Source of the DNA: Rudanella sp031411995
Lineage (GTDB): Bacteria > Bacteroidota > Bacteroidia > Cytophagales > Spirosomataceae
DNA length: 64,000 bases
Assembly (NCBI GenBank): GCA_031411995.1
Contig: JANOCD010000047.1
Span: 62,001-126,000 of the forward strand
Direction of reading: 5' to 3'
Shown: positions 37,225 to 45,563 of the stretch, in pieces
Layout: each line of letters opens with the position of its first letter
Numbering within the stretch: position 1 is the stretch's first letter
Position numbers and translations under genes: made by a program
Notes under the pieces: generated by a model
What the model saw: the letters and a program-made list of their open reading frames with translations, nothing else
Told to the model about the DNA's origin: nothing
Databases searched by the model: none

Positions 37225-38163
37225 ATGCTTTTCATGACGTATAATCGGGTGTTAAAACGGAGTTTGTCGGGGCTACTCCTGCTCACAATCACCATCTCGG
37301 CCTTCGGCTGGAACAAACCAACGCACATGGCGATTGGGGCCATTGCCTACCGCGATCTGCAAACGAAATCTCCCCGGACGCTGGAAAAAGTGGTTGCATT
37401 GCTGCGACAACACCCCGATGTCAAAACGCGCTGGGCCTCCATGCTGCGCGATTCAACGCTTTCTGAAGACGAGAAAAACAGGAATCTGTTCATGTTGGCC
37501 GCCCGCTGGCCCGACGATATTCGGGGCCAAAAGAACCCGAACGACCACGCTACCTGGCATTATATCAACTATGTCTATAACCCGGCTCTCGGCATTGCCC
37601 GCACCGATTCGACGCTGGCCACGGGCGAAGATATTCTGCAGGCCTACGCCCTGAACCGGCAAATTCTGACCAGCGATGCCCCCGACAGCAGCAAAGCCAT
37701 TGCCCTGTGCTGGCTGTTCCACCTATCGGGCGATGTGCATATGCCTCTGCACACGGCAGCCCTCATCAGCCCGCAATTCCCCGAAGGCGACCGGGGCGGA
37801 AACCTGTTCAAAATCAAGGTGAGCATGAGCAACCCGACGCTGAATCTGCACTATTTCTGGGACGGAATGCTGTTGGGCAAAGACGATTTCCGGGCCGCCG
37901 ACCAACTCGCTATTCAACTGATTCAGAGCCATCCCAACCGCCGACTCTTCCGCCGTCGGAAACCCGATATCAAACAGTGGTCCACCGAGAGTTTCGACAT
38001 TGCCCGCTCGCTGGCGTATCAGGAAGGTAAACTCATTTCCGGCACCGACACCGACGGAGCTGTTCTGCCCGCCGATTATGTAGCCACCGTGAAACCCATT
38101 GCCGAGCAACAGGTGGCCTGGTCGGGGCACCGGCTGGCAGGGGAAATGATTTCGGATTTATGA
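37225..38163 (+). CDS. S1/P1-type zinc nuclease
   Basis: Secreted single-strand nuclease/phosphodiesterase of the S1/P1 family, about 312 residues. Signal peptide ends ITISAFG, leaving Trp as the first mature residue (WNKPTHMAIGAIAY), which is needed to complete the trinuclear zinc site. Other zinc ligands: WPDDIRG, ATWHYINY, CWLFHLSGDVHMPLH, NLHYFWDG. An alternative start is ATG 37234. Likely role is nucleic acid scavenging for phosphate or nucleosides. Its stop codon lies at the edge of a long hairpin shared with the convergent acylase gene. Confidence 0.94.
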   Translation: MLFMTYNRVLKRSLSGLLLLTITISAFGWNKPTHMAIGAIAYRDLQTKSPRTLEKVVALLRQHPDVKTRWASMLRDSTLSEDEKNRNLFMLAARWPDDIRGQKNPNDHATWHYINYVYNPALGIARTDSTLATGEDILQAYALNRQILTSDAPDSSKAIALCWLFHLSGDVHMPLHTAALISPQFPEGDRGGNLFKIKVSMSNPTLNLHYFWDGMLLGKDDFRAADQLAIQLIQSHPNRRLFRRRKPDIKQWSTESFDIARSLAYQEGKLISGTDTDGAVLPADYVATVKPIAEQQVAWSGHRLAGEMISDL

Positions 38164-38234
38164 TTGGGGATTTTGGATTTGTTGCTGACGCGCGTTGAGT
38201 ATGCGTCAGCAACAAATCCAAAATCCAAAATCAT
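38160..38234. terminator. Long hairpin between convergent genes (likely bidirectional terminator)
   Basis: Perfect 24-bp inverted repeat, 38168-38191 with 38203-38226, 11-nt loop. After a 2-nt mismatch six more pairs extend it to 38160-38165/38229-38234. It touches the stop codons of both convergent genes (nuclease 38161-38163; acylase 38231-38233). There is no strong T-run, so termination is inferred from position and stability. Confidence 0.6.
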
Positions 38235-40447
38235 TTCTCTCCCGGATGATACGTTTTCTCGACGTGCTTCTGAATGTCTTCGGGGTAGAACAAAACGTCT
38301 TTGAATTTGCCTTCGCAATAGAGCGGGGCCTGATCGGTGAAGTGGGTGGTGCCGGGGCGGCTGCTTTGGCCACCCGTCACGACAGAGCGGGCCGTTACCC
38401 GTTTGCCAAACTCTACCACGGCCACAAAGCTGTTACCCACACTGCCGTAGCGTTTTTTGGTGCCGGGATAGGTCCGGGCTGCAAAAGCCGCCAACGATCC
38501 CCAGGCCGACGAAGTGAACCCAACCGGAATGCTTGGCTTCTGGTCGTCATAGCTTTCCTGCGTTTTGCCGGTAAGCCGCTGATACCGGTTGATGTCTCCC
38601 CAGGGCGTTTTCCAGATGCCAAAGTCGCGGGTGAGGTCGGTTAACACGTCGGCCAAAGCCGTTACTTTTTCCTGTGGCGTGGTATTTTTGATCGTGAAGG
38701 CCGTCAGGCCCAGGTTGTCGAAACGCTGATCGGCGGCCGCACGGCTCCGCGCTAATCGCTGTATTTTCTCACCCCACATAATCGCCAGCGTCTGCCCCAC
38801 TGAGTTGATTCCGTAGTTTTTATCCCAGCTTGCCAGCACCTGAATCGCTTCGGCCAGGTCTTTGGACTGGTTCACAACCTCACCCGAAACGCTTTGGTAG
38901 GCGGTCAGCAGGGGGGGCAACAGATCATCGAAAGCAGGCAAACGGGGGTCGTTGGCGGCCGCAATCAGCGTGTCGAGGGTATAAACGGATCGGCTGCTCA
39001 AGACCCGCACGGCGTTGAGGCCCCGGTAATTTTCGGCATCGGGAGCCATGTAGGCCGGATACTTGCTCTTGTCGGGGCTGCTGCTGCCCGACACGGTGAA
39101 CGGCGTAGCGTTGCAATTCTGAATCCAGCCGGTGGCCGGGTTGCGCACCTGAACAATCTCGTCCACGGGATGCAGGCCCTGCCAGTCGGTTTCGGGGTTG
39201 CTGCCATCCACGGGTTCCTCCCAGTCGAATTTGGGGTTTCGGCGGGGCATAAAATTGCCGTGCCAGTAGGCGATGGTGCCGTTCCGATCCGCAAAAATCG
39301 TGTTGTTCGACGCATTGCCGTTCAGCTTCATCACTTCCTTATAACTCTCATACCCGGTGGCCTTCGTCCGCAAATACGACTGCGACAGGGCATTCAGGGG
39401 CGTGTTCATCATGTCGATGGCCATCCATTTTCCGTCCTGCTCGCCCGCAATGGGACCGTGCTGCGTGAAATACATCGTGAACTCTTTATACTGAACCCCA
39501 GTCCCCGATTTGTAGGGCAAGCGCACTTTTTGCGTCCTGACCGGCTTAAGTGCGGTGCCGTGTTTATAGAAAAGAGCATTCCCTTTTTTCTCGATGGTTT
39601 CGAGGTATTCGTCCATCGAATCGGCATAGCTGGTGGTGTGCATCCAGCCACAATTTTCATTAAATCCCTGATAAACAAAGAACTGTCCCCAGGTAACGGC
39701 TCCGTACGTATTCAGCCCGGCCTCGCTGATCATGTGAACTTCGGAGCGGAAATAAAACGATGTGTGCGGATTGATGAGCAACAGCGCGTTTTTGGTCGCA
39801 CTCTTGGCCGGGGCAATGGCAAACCCATTCGACCCCACCGATTCGCGTTCGTAGTGATCGACGTTGTGGAGCGAGGACGTTGATTTACGTTGCTCATAAA
39901 ACGCTTTCAACCGCTCGATGGATACCACGCTGATGTTGCCACCAATGCTGCCCTCGCTGAACATGAGCGGCATCCAGGGTTGAAAACGGGTCAGGAGTTT
40001 GGGTTTCACGTCGGGGTGGGTGTAGAGGTAATAATTGGCCCCATCGGCAAAGGCATCCAGCAGTTGTTTCATCCAGACCGGGCTTTTTTTGTAGATAGCC
40101 GCTGCCTGCGTCGTATCCATGAACAGCCGCGCCCGCAAATCGTGGTACAACGCCGACTCACCCTCTATTTCGGCCAATCGCCCAATCGACGTAATGTAAT
40201 TTTCCTCGACCCGGCCAAAGTCGTCTTCGCACTGGGTGAACAGAAGCCCGAACACCACATCGGCATCGGTTTTGCCATAAATGTGGGGCACGCCCCAGGT
40301 GTCGCGGGTAATGGTGACCTGTTTGGCCCGTTGCTGCCAGCGGGCAATCTCGGCCTTGTTGGCCGATTGCGCATTGGCTCCGATTGTGCTCAGAACGAGG
40401 AGCAAATTGACAAGTAAGGTTGTGGCTGGGCGTAAAATGCGAGTCAT
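38231..40447 (-). CDS. Penicillin acylase/AHL acylase-type Ntn hydrolase
   Basis: A 738-residue periplasmic Ntn hydrolase that cleaves amide bonds (penicillins, N-acyl homoserine lactones or other acyl amides). Signal peptide ends TIGANAQ. The alpha chain starts VTITRDTWGVPHIYGKTDADVVFG. The self-processing site is Gly-Ser in ESVGSNGFAIAPAKSATKN, the serine being the beta-chain nucleophile. Conserved LLINPHTSFYFRSEVHM and the oxyanion Asn region NASNNTIFADRNGTIAYWHG follow. Start placed at ATG 40447 (MTRILRPATT); an in-frame ATG at 40576 would overlap the amidase gene and lengthen the leader unnaturally. Substrate unknown. Confidence 0.93.
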   Translation of the reverse strand: MTRILRPATTLLVNLLLVLSTIGANAQSANKAEIARWQQRAKQVTITRDTWGVPHIYGKTDADVVFGLLFTQCEDDFGRVEENYITSIGRLAEIEGESALYHDLRARLFMDTTQAAAIYKKSPVWMKQLLDAFADGANYYLYTHPDVKPKLLTRFQPWMPLMFSEGSIGGNISVVSIERLKAFYEQRKSTSSLHNVDHYERESVGSNGFAIAPAKSATKNALLLINPHTSFYFRSEVHMISEAGLNTYGAVTWGQFFVYQGFNENCGWMHTTSYADSMDEYLETIEKKGNALFYKHGTALKPVRTQKVRLPYKSGTGVQYKEFTMYFTQHGPIAGEQDGKWMAIDMMNTPLNALSQSYLRTKATGYESYKEVMKLNGNASNNTIFADRNGTIAYWHGNFMPRRNPKFDWEEPVDGSNPETDWQGLHPVDEIVQVRNPATGWIQNCNATPFTVSGSSSPDKSKYPAYMAPDAENYRGLNAVRVLSSRSVYTLDTLIAAANDPRLPAFDDLLPPLLTAYQSVSGEVVNQSKDLAEAIQVLASWDKNYGINSVGQTLAIMWGEKIQRLARSRAAADQRFDNLGLTAFTIKNTTPQEKVTALADVLTDLTRDFGIWKTPWGDINRYQRLTGKTQESYDDQKPSIPVGFTSSAWGSLAAFAARTYPGTKKRYGSVGNSFVAVVEFGKRVTARSVVTGGQSSRPGTTHFTDQAPLYCEGKFKDVLFYPEDIQKHVEKTYHPGEK

Positions 40448-40511
40448 GAAACTGGTTTTAATGGAGACGTAAAATAAAGTGCTGATGCTGTAAATTTCAG
40501 GCCAAATACCG

Positions 40512-42107
40512 TCACTGTCCCGGTGCCGAAAACTGTTTGGGAGGCATCCGGTGGTGGGTTTCCTGCTCATAGGCATACGTCAGCTTAATCAGGGTCGGCT
40601 CATCGAACAGTCGGCCCAAAAACTGAACACCGGCGGGCAAATTGCCGGTGGTGTAGCCCATAGGAATCGTAAAGGCAGGAAGCCCCGTTGCGGGCGCAAT
40701 CAGTTGACTGTTATCCCCTTTATACCCTTTGGCATCGCCAACCAACGCGGGCGGATAGTTCCAGCTTGGATAAATGAGTGCATCGACACGTTGCCGGTTC
40801 ATTTCGGCTTCAATAGCCTTGCGATAGGCAATTCGGAGCGGATCGGTGAAGGCATCGCCACACGGAATTTCGGGATGAACCGGGCGGCCCGAATGGGTTT
40901 GCTGCTGAGTAAGCCGGTCGCGGACAATGGCCGAATAGCCCCCCACCCGGATAATATCTTCCAGTGTTTTGAGCGTATCCCGCTTCACGAACGTGCGCAG
41001 GTATGTTTCAAGATCGGCCCGAAAATCAGCGCACCATTGGTTGGCCCGCAACGAATCGAAATCAGCAATGGTCACGTCGACGACCTGCGCTCCTGCACGG
41101 GTCATATCGGCCACGGCCTTCTCGAAAAGCTGTTTAATTTCCGGATGGATGTTCTTGTCGACGAGTTGGCGCATCACCCCGATTCGGGCACCCTTCAGCC
41201 CGTCTTTCCGTAGAAACTGGGTGTAGGTTTTCGGGATTTTACCCGCACTGTTTTTGGTGATCGGATCGTTGGGGTCGTAGCCTGCCGTGGCTTCCAGCAC
41301 CCGCACCGCATCCTCAACGGTGCGGCACATTGGCCCGCCCACATCGTTGCGGGTATATAAAGGAATAATGCCGTAGCGACTTACCAGCCCCAGCGACGTT
41401 CGGAAACCCGCCAGCGCATTGTGCGAGGATGGCCCCCGAATGGAATTGCCCGTGTCCGACCCCAACCCAATCGTACCGAAGTTGGCAGCCACGGCAGCCG
41501 CCGTCCCCCCGCTCGACCCGGCCGGAACATAGGCCAAATTGTAGGGATTCAGGGTTTCGCCCGCCATTGAACTCTGCGTGTGCATGGGTGTGAAGGCCCA
41601 TTCGGCCATGTTCGACTTAGCCAGAATGATGGCCCCTGCTTCGCGCAGTTTCCGAACCTGCCAGGCATCGTCGGTAGGCACAAACCCTTTCAGGGCAACG
41701 GAGCCGCCCGTTGTTTGCAGGGCCTTCGTGTTGAAATTGTCTTTCACAATCACCGGAATCCCATGCAGTGGGCGCAGTTTGCCCGTTTTGCGAAACTCAG
41801 CATCCAGCGTACGGGCCGTGGCAACCGCTTCCGGGTTGAGGATAATGATGGAGTTGAGTTTGGTTGGCTGGTCGTAGGCCCGAATCCGTTCCAGATACGC
41901 ACCGACCAACTGCTCGCTCGTTAGTGAGCCATTGCGGAAGGCGGTGTGAATAGCGCTGATTGTTGTTTCCACCAACTCGAATTTGGGAGCAGGCACCTTC
42001 TTCGCCCGCGACTGGGCCTGGGCAGGCAGGAACGAAAACGGATTTACCAGCAGGAAAAAGACGAATAGACAAAAAGGTTGATGCAGACGGGTACGAGGTG
42101 ATAGCAT
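40512..42107 (-). CDS. Secreted amidase (amidase signature family)
   Basis: A 531-residue amidase-signature enzyme that hydrolyses carboxamides. Leader FCLFVFFLLVNPFSFLPAQAQS indicates export. The Ser-cisSer-Lys triad is visible: Lys in IPVIVKDNFNTK (about residue 121), cis-Ser in AGSSGGTAAAVAA (about 198) and nucleophile Ser in GSDTGNSIRGPSSHNALAGFR (about 219-225). Located 64 bp upstream of the acylase gene on the same strand, so the two amide-cleaving enzymes are probably cotranscribed and may share a pathway. Confidence 0.94.
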   Translation of the reverse strand: MLSPRTRLHQPFCLFVFFLLVNPFSFLPAQAQSRAKKVPAPKFELVETTISAIHTAFRNGSLTSEQLVGAYLERIRAYDQPTKLNSIIILNPEAVATARTLDAEFRKTGKLRPLHGIPVIVKDNFNTKALQTTGGSVALKGFVPTDDAWQVRKLREAGAIILAKSNMAEWAFTPMHTQSSMAGETLNPYNLAYVPAGSSGGTAAAVAANFGTIGLGSDTGNSIRGPSSHNALAGFRTSLGLVSRYGIIPLYTRNDVGGPMCRTVEDAVRVLEATAGYDPNDPITKNSAGKIPKTYTQFLRKDGLKGARIGVMRQLVDKNIHPEIKQLFEKAVADMTRAGAQVVDVTIADFDSLRANQWCADFRADLETYLRTFVKRDTLKTLEDIIRVGGYSAIVRDRLTQQQTHSGRPVHPEIPCGDAFTDPLRIAYRKAIEAEMNRQRVDALIYPSWNYPPALVGDAKGYKGDNSQLIAPATGLPAFTIPMGYTTGNLPAGVQFLGRLFDEPTLIKLTYAYEQETHHRMPPKQFSAPGQ

Positions 42108-42240
42108 ACGAGATTCGGGGAAGTGAACGTGTCGTATGGTAAAAATAGCTTTTTCTGCCAGAAATAAGCGAGAAAGGCAGAATTTACACCGCTACATAAT
42201 CCGTAGCTGGATGTCTCTTCCAGAAAATGAAGAGCCATGG

Positions 42241-42331
42241 GATATAAAGTTGCAGTAGGACTGCAAAGACGGCCCCGCCCCGAAGCGGCACGGTTTTGAA
42301 GACCGGCGGGGTCGCCGAGTTTAATCGCCGG
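42241..42331. repeat. GC-rich repeat, copy 1 (downstream of the Rpn gene)
   Basis: About 90 bp sharing with the copy at 43398-43512 the blocks GGACTGCAA, CGGCCCCGCCCCGAAGCGGC, ACGGTT(T/C)TGAAGACCGG and TCGCCGAGTTTAAT. Both copies have the same orientation and bracket the Rpn nuclease gene. No coding role supported. Confidence 0.75.
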
Positions 42332-42340
42332 AGATCTGAC

Positions 42341-43216
42341 TTACAGATTTTTGGTAATCCCTCGCTGAATTTCAAGGACAAAATCAACATTTACACCACT
42401 GTCTTCGGCTATTTCTTCAATTGTGAGTTTACCGCGCTTTAGGGCTTTGGTAACTGTTTCAATATTCTTTAGATTGATTGCATCTTCAATCTTTCTATTT
42501 TCATTCTGAATTGCCAACGCATTGGCCGAGAGCGTCATTTCGTAGGCCATTCGCTTTTCAGGAGTCATTTGCCGAGTATCCAACTCTTTGATGGCCGCTT
42601 CTAACCACTCCTCATTCCAGAACTGAGGAAACTGCTTCGGCTTGGTTGCTTTATGAGTCGTCTTCATCGTGTAAATGAGTTTATCGAGGTCGGTTTGCAC
42701 GTTGGCTAACCGCTTCTTGAATTTAGCCAATTCTACGGTAATAAACGTTGTCTGGTTGTCAATCAGTTCGCCTTTTTCGTTTTTCAGAATGGCAACATTA
42801 TGATAGTCAGCAATGTGGGGAAATATATTGACAGCCAAAATGCCAATGCAGTAAATTTTGGGCAACCCCTCAAAGCGGTATTTCCCTTTCCGAATCAACG
42901 TATTCAACCGGTAGAATGAATAAAACTTCATGCGTTGAATGAAGTCGGGGAATTTGCTCAACTGCATCTCTACGATGAACTGGTTTCCCCGCTCGTCCAC
43001 ACAAGCGATGTCGTAAATCCCGCTTCGACTGTCTTTAGTTAACCCCGGTATCTCGCTTTCAATGAACTCAACTTTGGCAATCGCTACAGGCGATTGAATA
43101 AGAGCCTGCAATGCTCTGCGTAAAAATCGCGTGTCTGACTCGTTGCCAAAAGTCACCTTAAAGCCGTAGTCAGAAAGAATCGAAATAAACCGCTCGTTGT
43201 CATTGTACAAGTCCAT
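42341..43216 (-). CDS. Rpn/PD-(D/E)XK family putative recombination-promoting nuclease
   Basis: A 291-residue protein of the Rpn (YhgA-like, PDDEXK_2 'putative transposase') family: MDLYNDNERFISILSDYGFKVTFGNE at the N-terminus, then the nuclease core with SRSGIYDIACVDERGNQFIVEMQL (Asp...Glu-x-Gln, about residues 63-88) and 'YRLNTLIRKGKYRFEGLPKIYCIGIL'. The C-terminal third is helical and ends with an HTH-like segment EEIAEDSGVNVDFVLEIQ. Start set at ATG 43216, the conserved family start; ATGs at 43255 and 43288 add unlike residues. Flanked by direct repeats, so a mobile or formerly mobile unit is possible. Confidence 0.85.
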   Translation of the reverse strand: MDLYNDNERFISILSDYGFKVTFGNESDTRFLRRALQALIQSPVAIAKVEFIESEIPGLTKDSRSGIYDIACVDERGNQFIVEMQLSKFPDFIQRMKFYSFYRLNTLIRKGKYRFEGLPKIYCIGILAVNIFPHIADYHNVAILKNEKGELIDNQTTFITVELAKFKKRLANVQTDLDKLIYTMKTTHKATKPKQFPQFWNEEWLEAAIKELDTRQMTPEKRMAYEMTLSANALAIQNENRKIEDAINLKNIETVTKALKRGKLTIEEIAEDSGVNVDFVLEIQRGITKNL

Positions 43217-43553
43217 GCGGTAAAGGTATCCAAAATGCGGATACTGTCGCTGCATCCCGCGCTCAACGGGTATCAAGGCCAAATACAAGAACCTCCAACT
43301 GCTTCACCGTCACTGGCACGACACGAAAACTACCTTGGAAAAGGCAGAAAATGAGGTCTGTATGACAAATACCAGTGCACCAAGGAGAACAGGTTACGAT
43401 GAAAGTCGCAATCGGACTGCAAGGGCGGCCCCGCCCCGAAGCGGCCCCGCCCCGAAGCGGCACGGTTCTGAAGACCGGCGGAGCTGGGGACGACCTCGCC
43501 GAGTTTAATTGCAAAGGGGACGGCGGAGCGGAAAGCGGCAATTACGAAAGCAC
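43217..43553. other. Intergenic region holding repeat copy 2
   Basis: 337 bp between the Rpn gene and the small lipoprotein gene. Apart from the GC-rich repeat in its middle and a 16-bp tandem duplication inside that, I see no gene, RNA or clear promoter. Confidence 0.5.
43398..43512. repeat. GC-rich repeat, copy 2 (upstream of the Rpn gene)
   Basis: Same family and orientation as 42241-42331. It is longer because 16 bp (43425-43440) are duplicated exactly at 43441-43456, and a 14-bp stretch (around 43482-43495) is inserted before the shared TCGCCGAGTTTAAT block. Confidence 0.75.
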
Positions 43554-44009
43554 CTATTTGGTAAACGCTTTCGAGCTAACCGACCCATCACTAAAGGTTT
43601 GCGTAATGAAAAGATTCTTACCCTCTTCGAGGAAAGTTACTTTTTCGTCTTCTGCGCTGTCTCTCCAGCGTCCGTCAATATTGGCCCAAATAGCTCTATC
43701 TCCTTCTACTCGTACTTTGTAAACGAATTTTTGCTTGTCGCTTCTCCTCTTGTAAGAGATTATGTAATTCTCGCCCTCCTCTTTGACAGTTATAATTTTT
43801 GTCGGTTGATGCATTACGGAGGATATCACAAACTTTGCAACATCTGCCTCTGTAAAATTAGTCAGTTTGACTTTCTGAGCCACCGGACTTACAACCGAAT
43901 CTTTTGCTGAGGATGCGGAATTTGTTGCCTCTGTCTTTGTGCCATCATTTTGGTTTGAACATCCGCTTAAAACAGAGGCAAACAAGATACCAATCAAAAG
44001 TTTATTCAT
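43554..44009 (-). CDS. Small lipoprotein of unknown function
   Basis: A 151-residue predicted lipoprotein: lipobox VLSGC (cysteine at residue 17) followed by a Ser/Thr/Ala-rich linker to about residue 45. The mature domain is beta-strand rich (KIITVKEEGENYIISYKR, KFVYKVRVEGDRAIWANIDG) and looks like a small periplasmic binding or inhibitor fold, but no family is recognised. Codon usage is more AT-rich than the core genes, in keeping with the accessory patch around it. Confidence 0.8.
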   Translation of the reverse strand: MNKLLIGILFASVLSGCSNQNDGTKTEATNSASSAKDSVVSPVAQKVKLTNFTEADVAKFVISSVMHQPTKIITVKEEGENYIISYKRRSDKQKFVYKVRVEGDRAIWANIDGRWRDSAEDEKVTFLEEGKNLFITQTFSDGSVSSKAFTK

Positions 44010-44420
44010 TTTAACGTTGATGCCCTTTTGGGGCGTTTGTATGGTCAGCTTGGGCTACCTGCCGCGCAACAGTTTTCTTCAATAGGGCGTTCGCATTGTC
44101 AGGCGAGGCCACCTCATGCACTTCAATTAGCCTTGTCTTGGCGTTCGGCCTGTCGCCCACAACCCACCTCACATACCACTGCTTGGCTCCGGGATGTGGG
44201 GCCTCTCACATGCGAGACGGAACAAGCCCAGACCTGCACGGGACACCCAACGACCATGAGTGTTGATGGTGGGCGAAGCGAGCTACGCCCCCGATCCGTT
44301 GGGTTGAACGCAACTCCGCTCCGCAGGAGCGCCCCCTGTCGACAGAAAAACGGCAGCGCGGATCGGTAATAAATTTTAATACCCTAACCATTTTAATGTT
44401 AGAATAAAGACTACTCGTTT
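44010..44420. other. Unexplained GC-rich non-coding block
   Basis: 411 bp with no supportable ORF. It is more GC-rich than the AT-rich genes on both sides and has recurring GAACGCC/AAACGCC-like words on the minus strand and a small hairpin CGCTCC-GCA-GGAGCG at 44321-44335. It resembles a structured RNA, an attC-type recombination site cluster or element debris, but matches none that I can name with confidence. Confidence 0.4.
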
Positions 44421-45302
44421 TTACGTTTTAGACCAATATTTTTTGACTTTGGCTGTGTCCGAAAAGAAATGACCTAGCCTTTCAAGTAAATCTCTTTCAG
44501 CTAAATAGTACTCTTCAAATTTTATATTCATCATAGCTAAAACTTCTTTTATTGTATAGATCTTACCATCTTTAAAACCCCATCTAAACTTCAAAGCCTC
44601 AAACTGGGTTTCACTAAAGTTTTTGGGTTTTCTATTACGGAAGAATTCCTCGAAGCGTTTGAATTCAGATATTGCCCATTGTTCAGCATAAGATTGCTGA
44701 CCTTCTGCTAATTCATTTGCCATCTCTTGTGGAGAAGGGAGTCTCGAATTTTCCGAAAAAAAATCGTGAATGAATGATAAGCCCATTATCACGAAGTCAA
44801 CTAGGATCGTGTCTTCTTGCTTGTGTGTATGATAGCGAAAACTTTTCACTAAAAACTCATCTTCATAATTATTGCTTCTTTTTCGATTACAGGCAGAGCA
44901 CAGTAATCTAATGTTACCTTCGTCAGAGTGGCCTCCTTTTGAGTACGGAATAATATGGTCGAACTCAACTTCTGAATCTTTTACATTTTGATTGCAAATG
45001 GCACATATTTGGTTGTCCCGTTTTAATACTCTAAACTGAACAGGGCGTGGTATGTCCCTTGATATATTTCTTAATTCTTTTGTTTCAGTAAATGGCTCTG
45101 CTACTGAAAAAACAGGACATTCATGACCAAAGATCCTACAAGTTTTTTCATCCTCTAACGGGGTTCCAGGCGGAAAATCTTCAACTAAAGGGCCGTATGG
45201 ACAATACTTTAATTCCCAACATGGCTTGCATAGGGCGTTTGGTCTCTTGTTCCATTTGATTTTTTCAAACCAATTTTGGAAATAACTCTTTTCTTCATCC
45301 AT
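44421..45302 (-). CDS. HNH endonuclease with N-terminal cysteine cluster
   Basis: A 293-residue HNH nuclease starting at ATG 45302 (MDEEKSYFQNWFEK). Residues about 24-65 hold a cysteine cluster (LCKPCWELKYCPYGPLVED, then KTCRIFGHECPVF), likely a zinc or metal-binding module. The HNH core is at about 93-145: RDNQICAICNQNV, EVEFDHIIPYSKGG, NIRLLCSACNRKR, with the CxxC pairs of a zinc-stabilised beta-beta-alpha-metal fold. The C-terminal half is helical and unassigned. The gene is strongly AT-rich relative to its neighbours, pointing to horizontal transfer. Role may be defence or element-borne; no methylase or helicase partner is adjacent. Confidence 0.85.
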   Translation of the reverse strand: MDEEKSYFQNWFEKIKWNKRPNALCKPCWELKYCPYGPLVEDFPPGTPLEDEKTCRIFGHECPVFSVAEPFTETKELRNISRDIPRPVQFRVLKRDNQICAICNQNVKDSEVEFDHIIPYSKGGHSDEGNIRLLCSACNRKRSNNYEDEFLVKSFRYHTHKQEDTILVDFVIMGLSFIHDFFSENSRLPSPQEMANELAEGQQSYAEQWAISEFKRFEEFFRNRKPKNFSETQFEALKFRWGFKDGKIYTIKEVLAMMNIKFEEYYLAERDLLERLGHFFSDTAKVKKYWSKT

Positions 45303-45563
45303 AAAAAAAACTATCCTAGCAACCACACTGCACAACTGATGGAGTCTAAATCTAAAATAAATATACTCAGATTTTTACTGCCGGGCGCGAAGCTAACAAC
45401 ACACGCATCCGCTTTACTTGCCTAATGGGGGGCGTGCGCCCCGTATGCGATTCGTTCATCCGAAACCACGAATGTAGGGGATGTATAGCAAGATACGGAT
45501 AAAACTAACCCTTGACAACTTGATAACCGTGAGTACGGTCCGCCAATGTACTCCCCCCAACCC

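Noticed and set aside
42241..43512. Insertion sequence carrying the Rpn gene
   Set aside because: The flanking repeats are direct, diverged and unequal, with no terminal inverted repeats or clear target duplication, so an IS call is not justified.
44010..44420. Integron attC site or group II intron
   Set aside because: Some GTT/AAC-like and GAACGCC words recur, but no clean attC core pair, no integrase, no domain V and no intron ORF were found.
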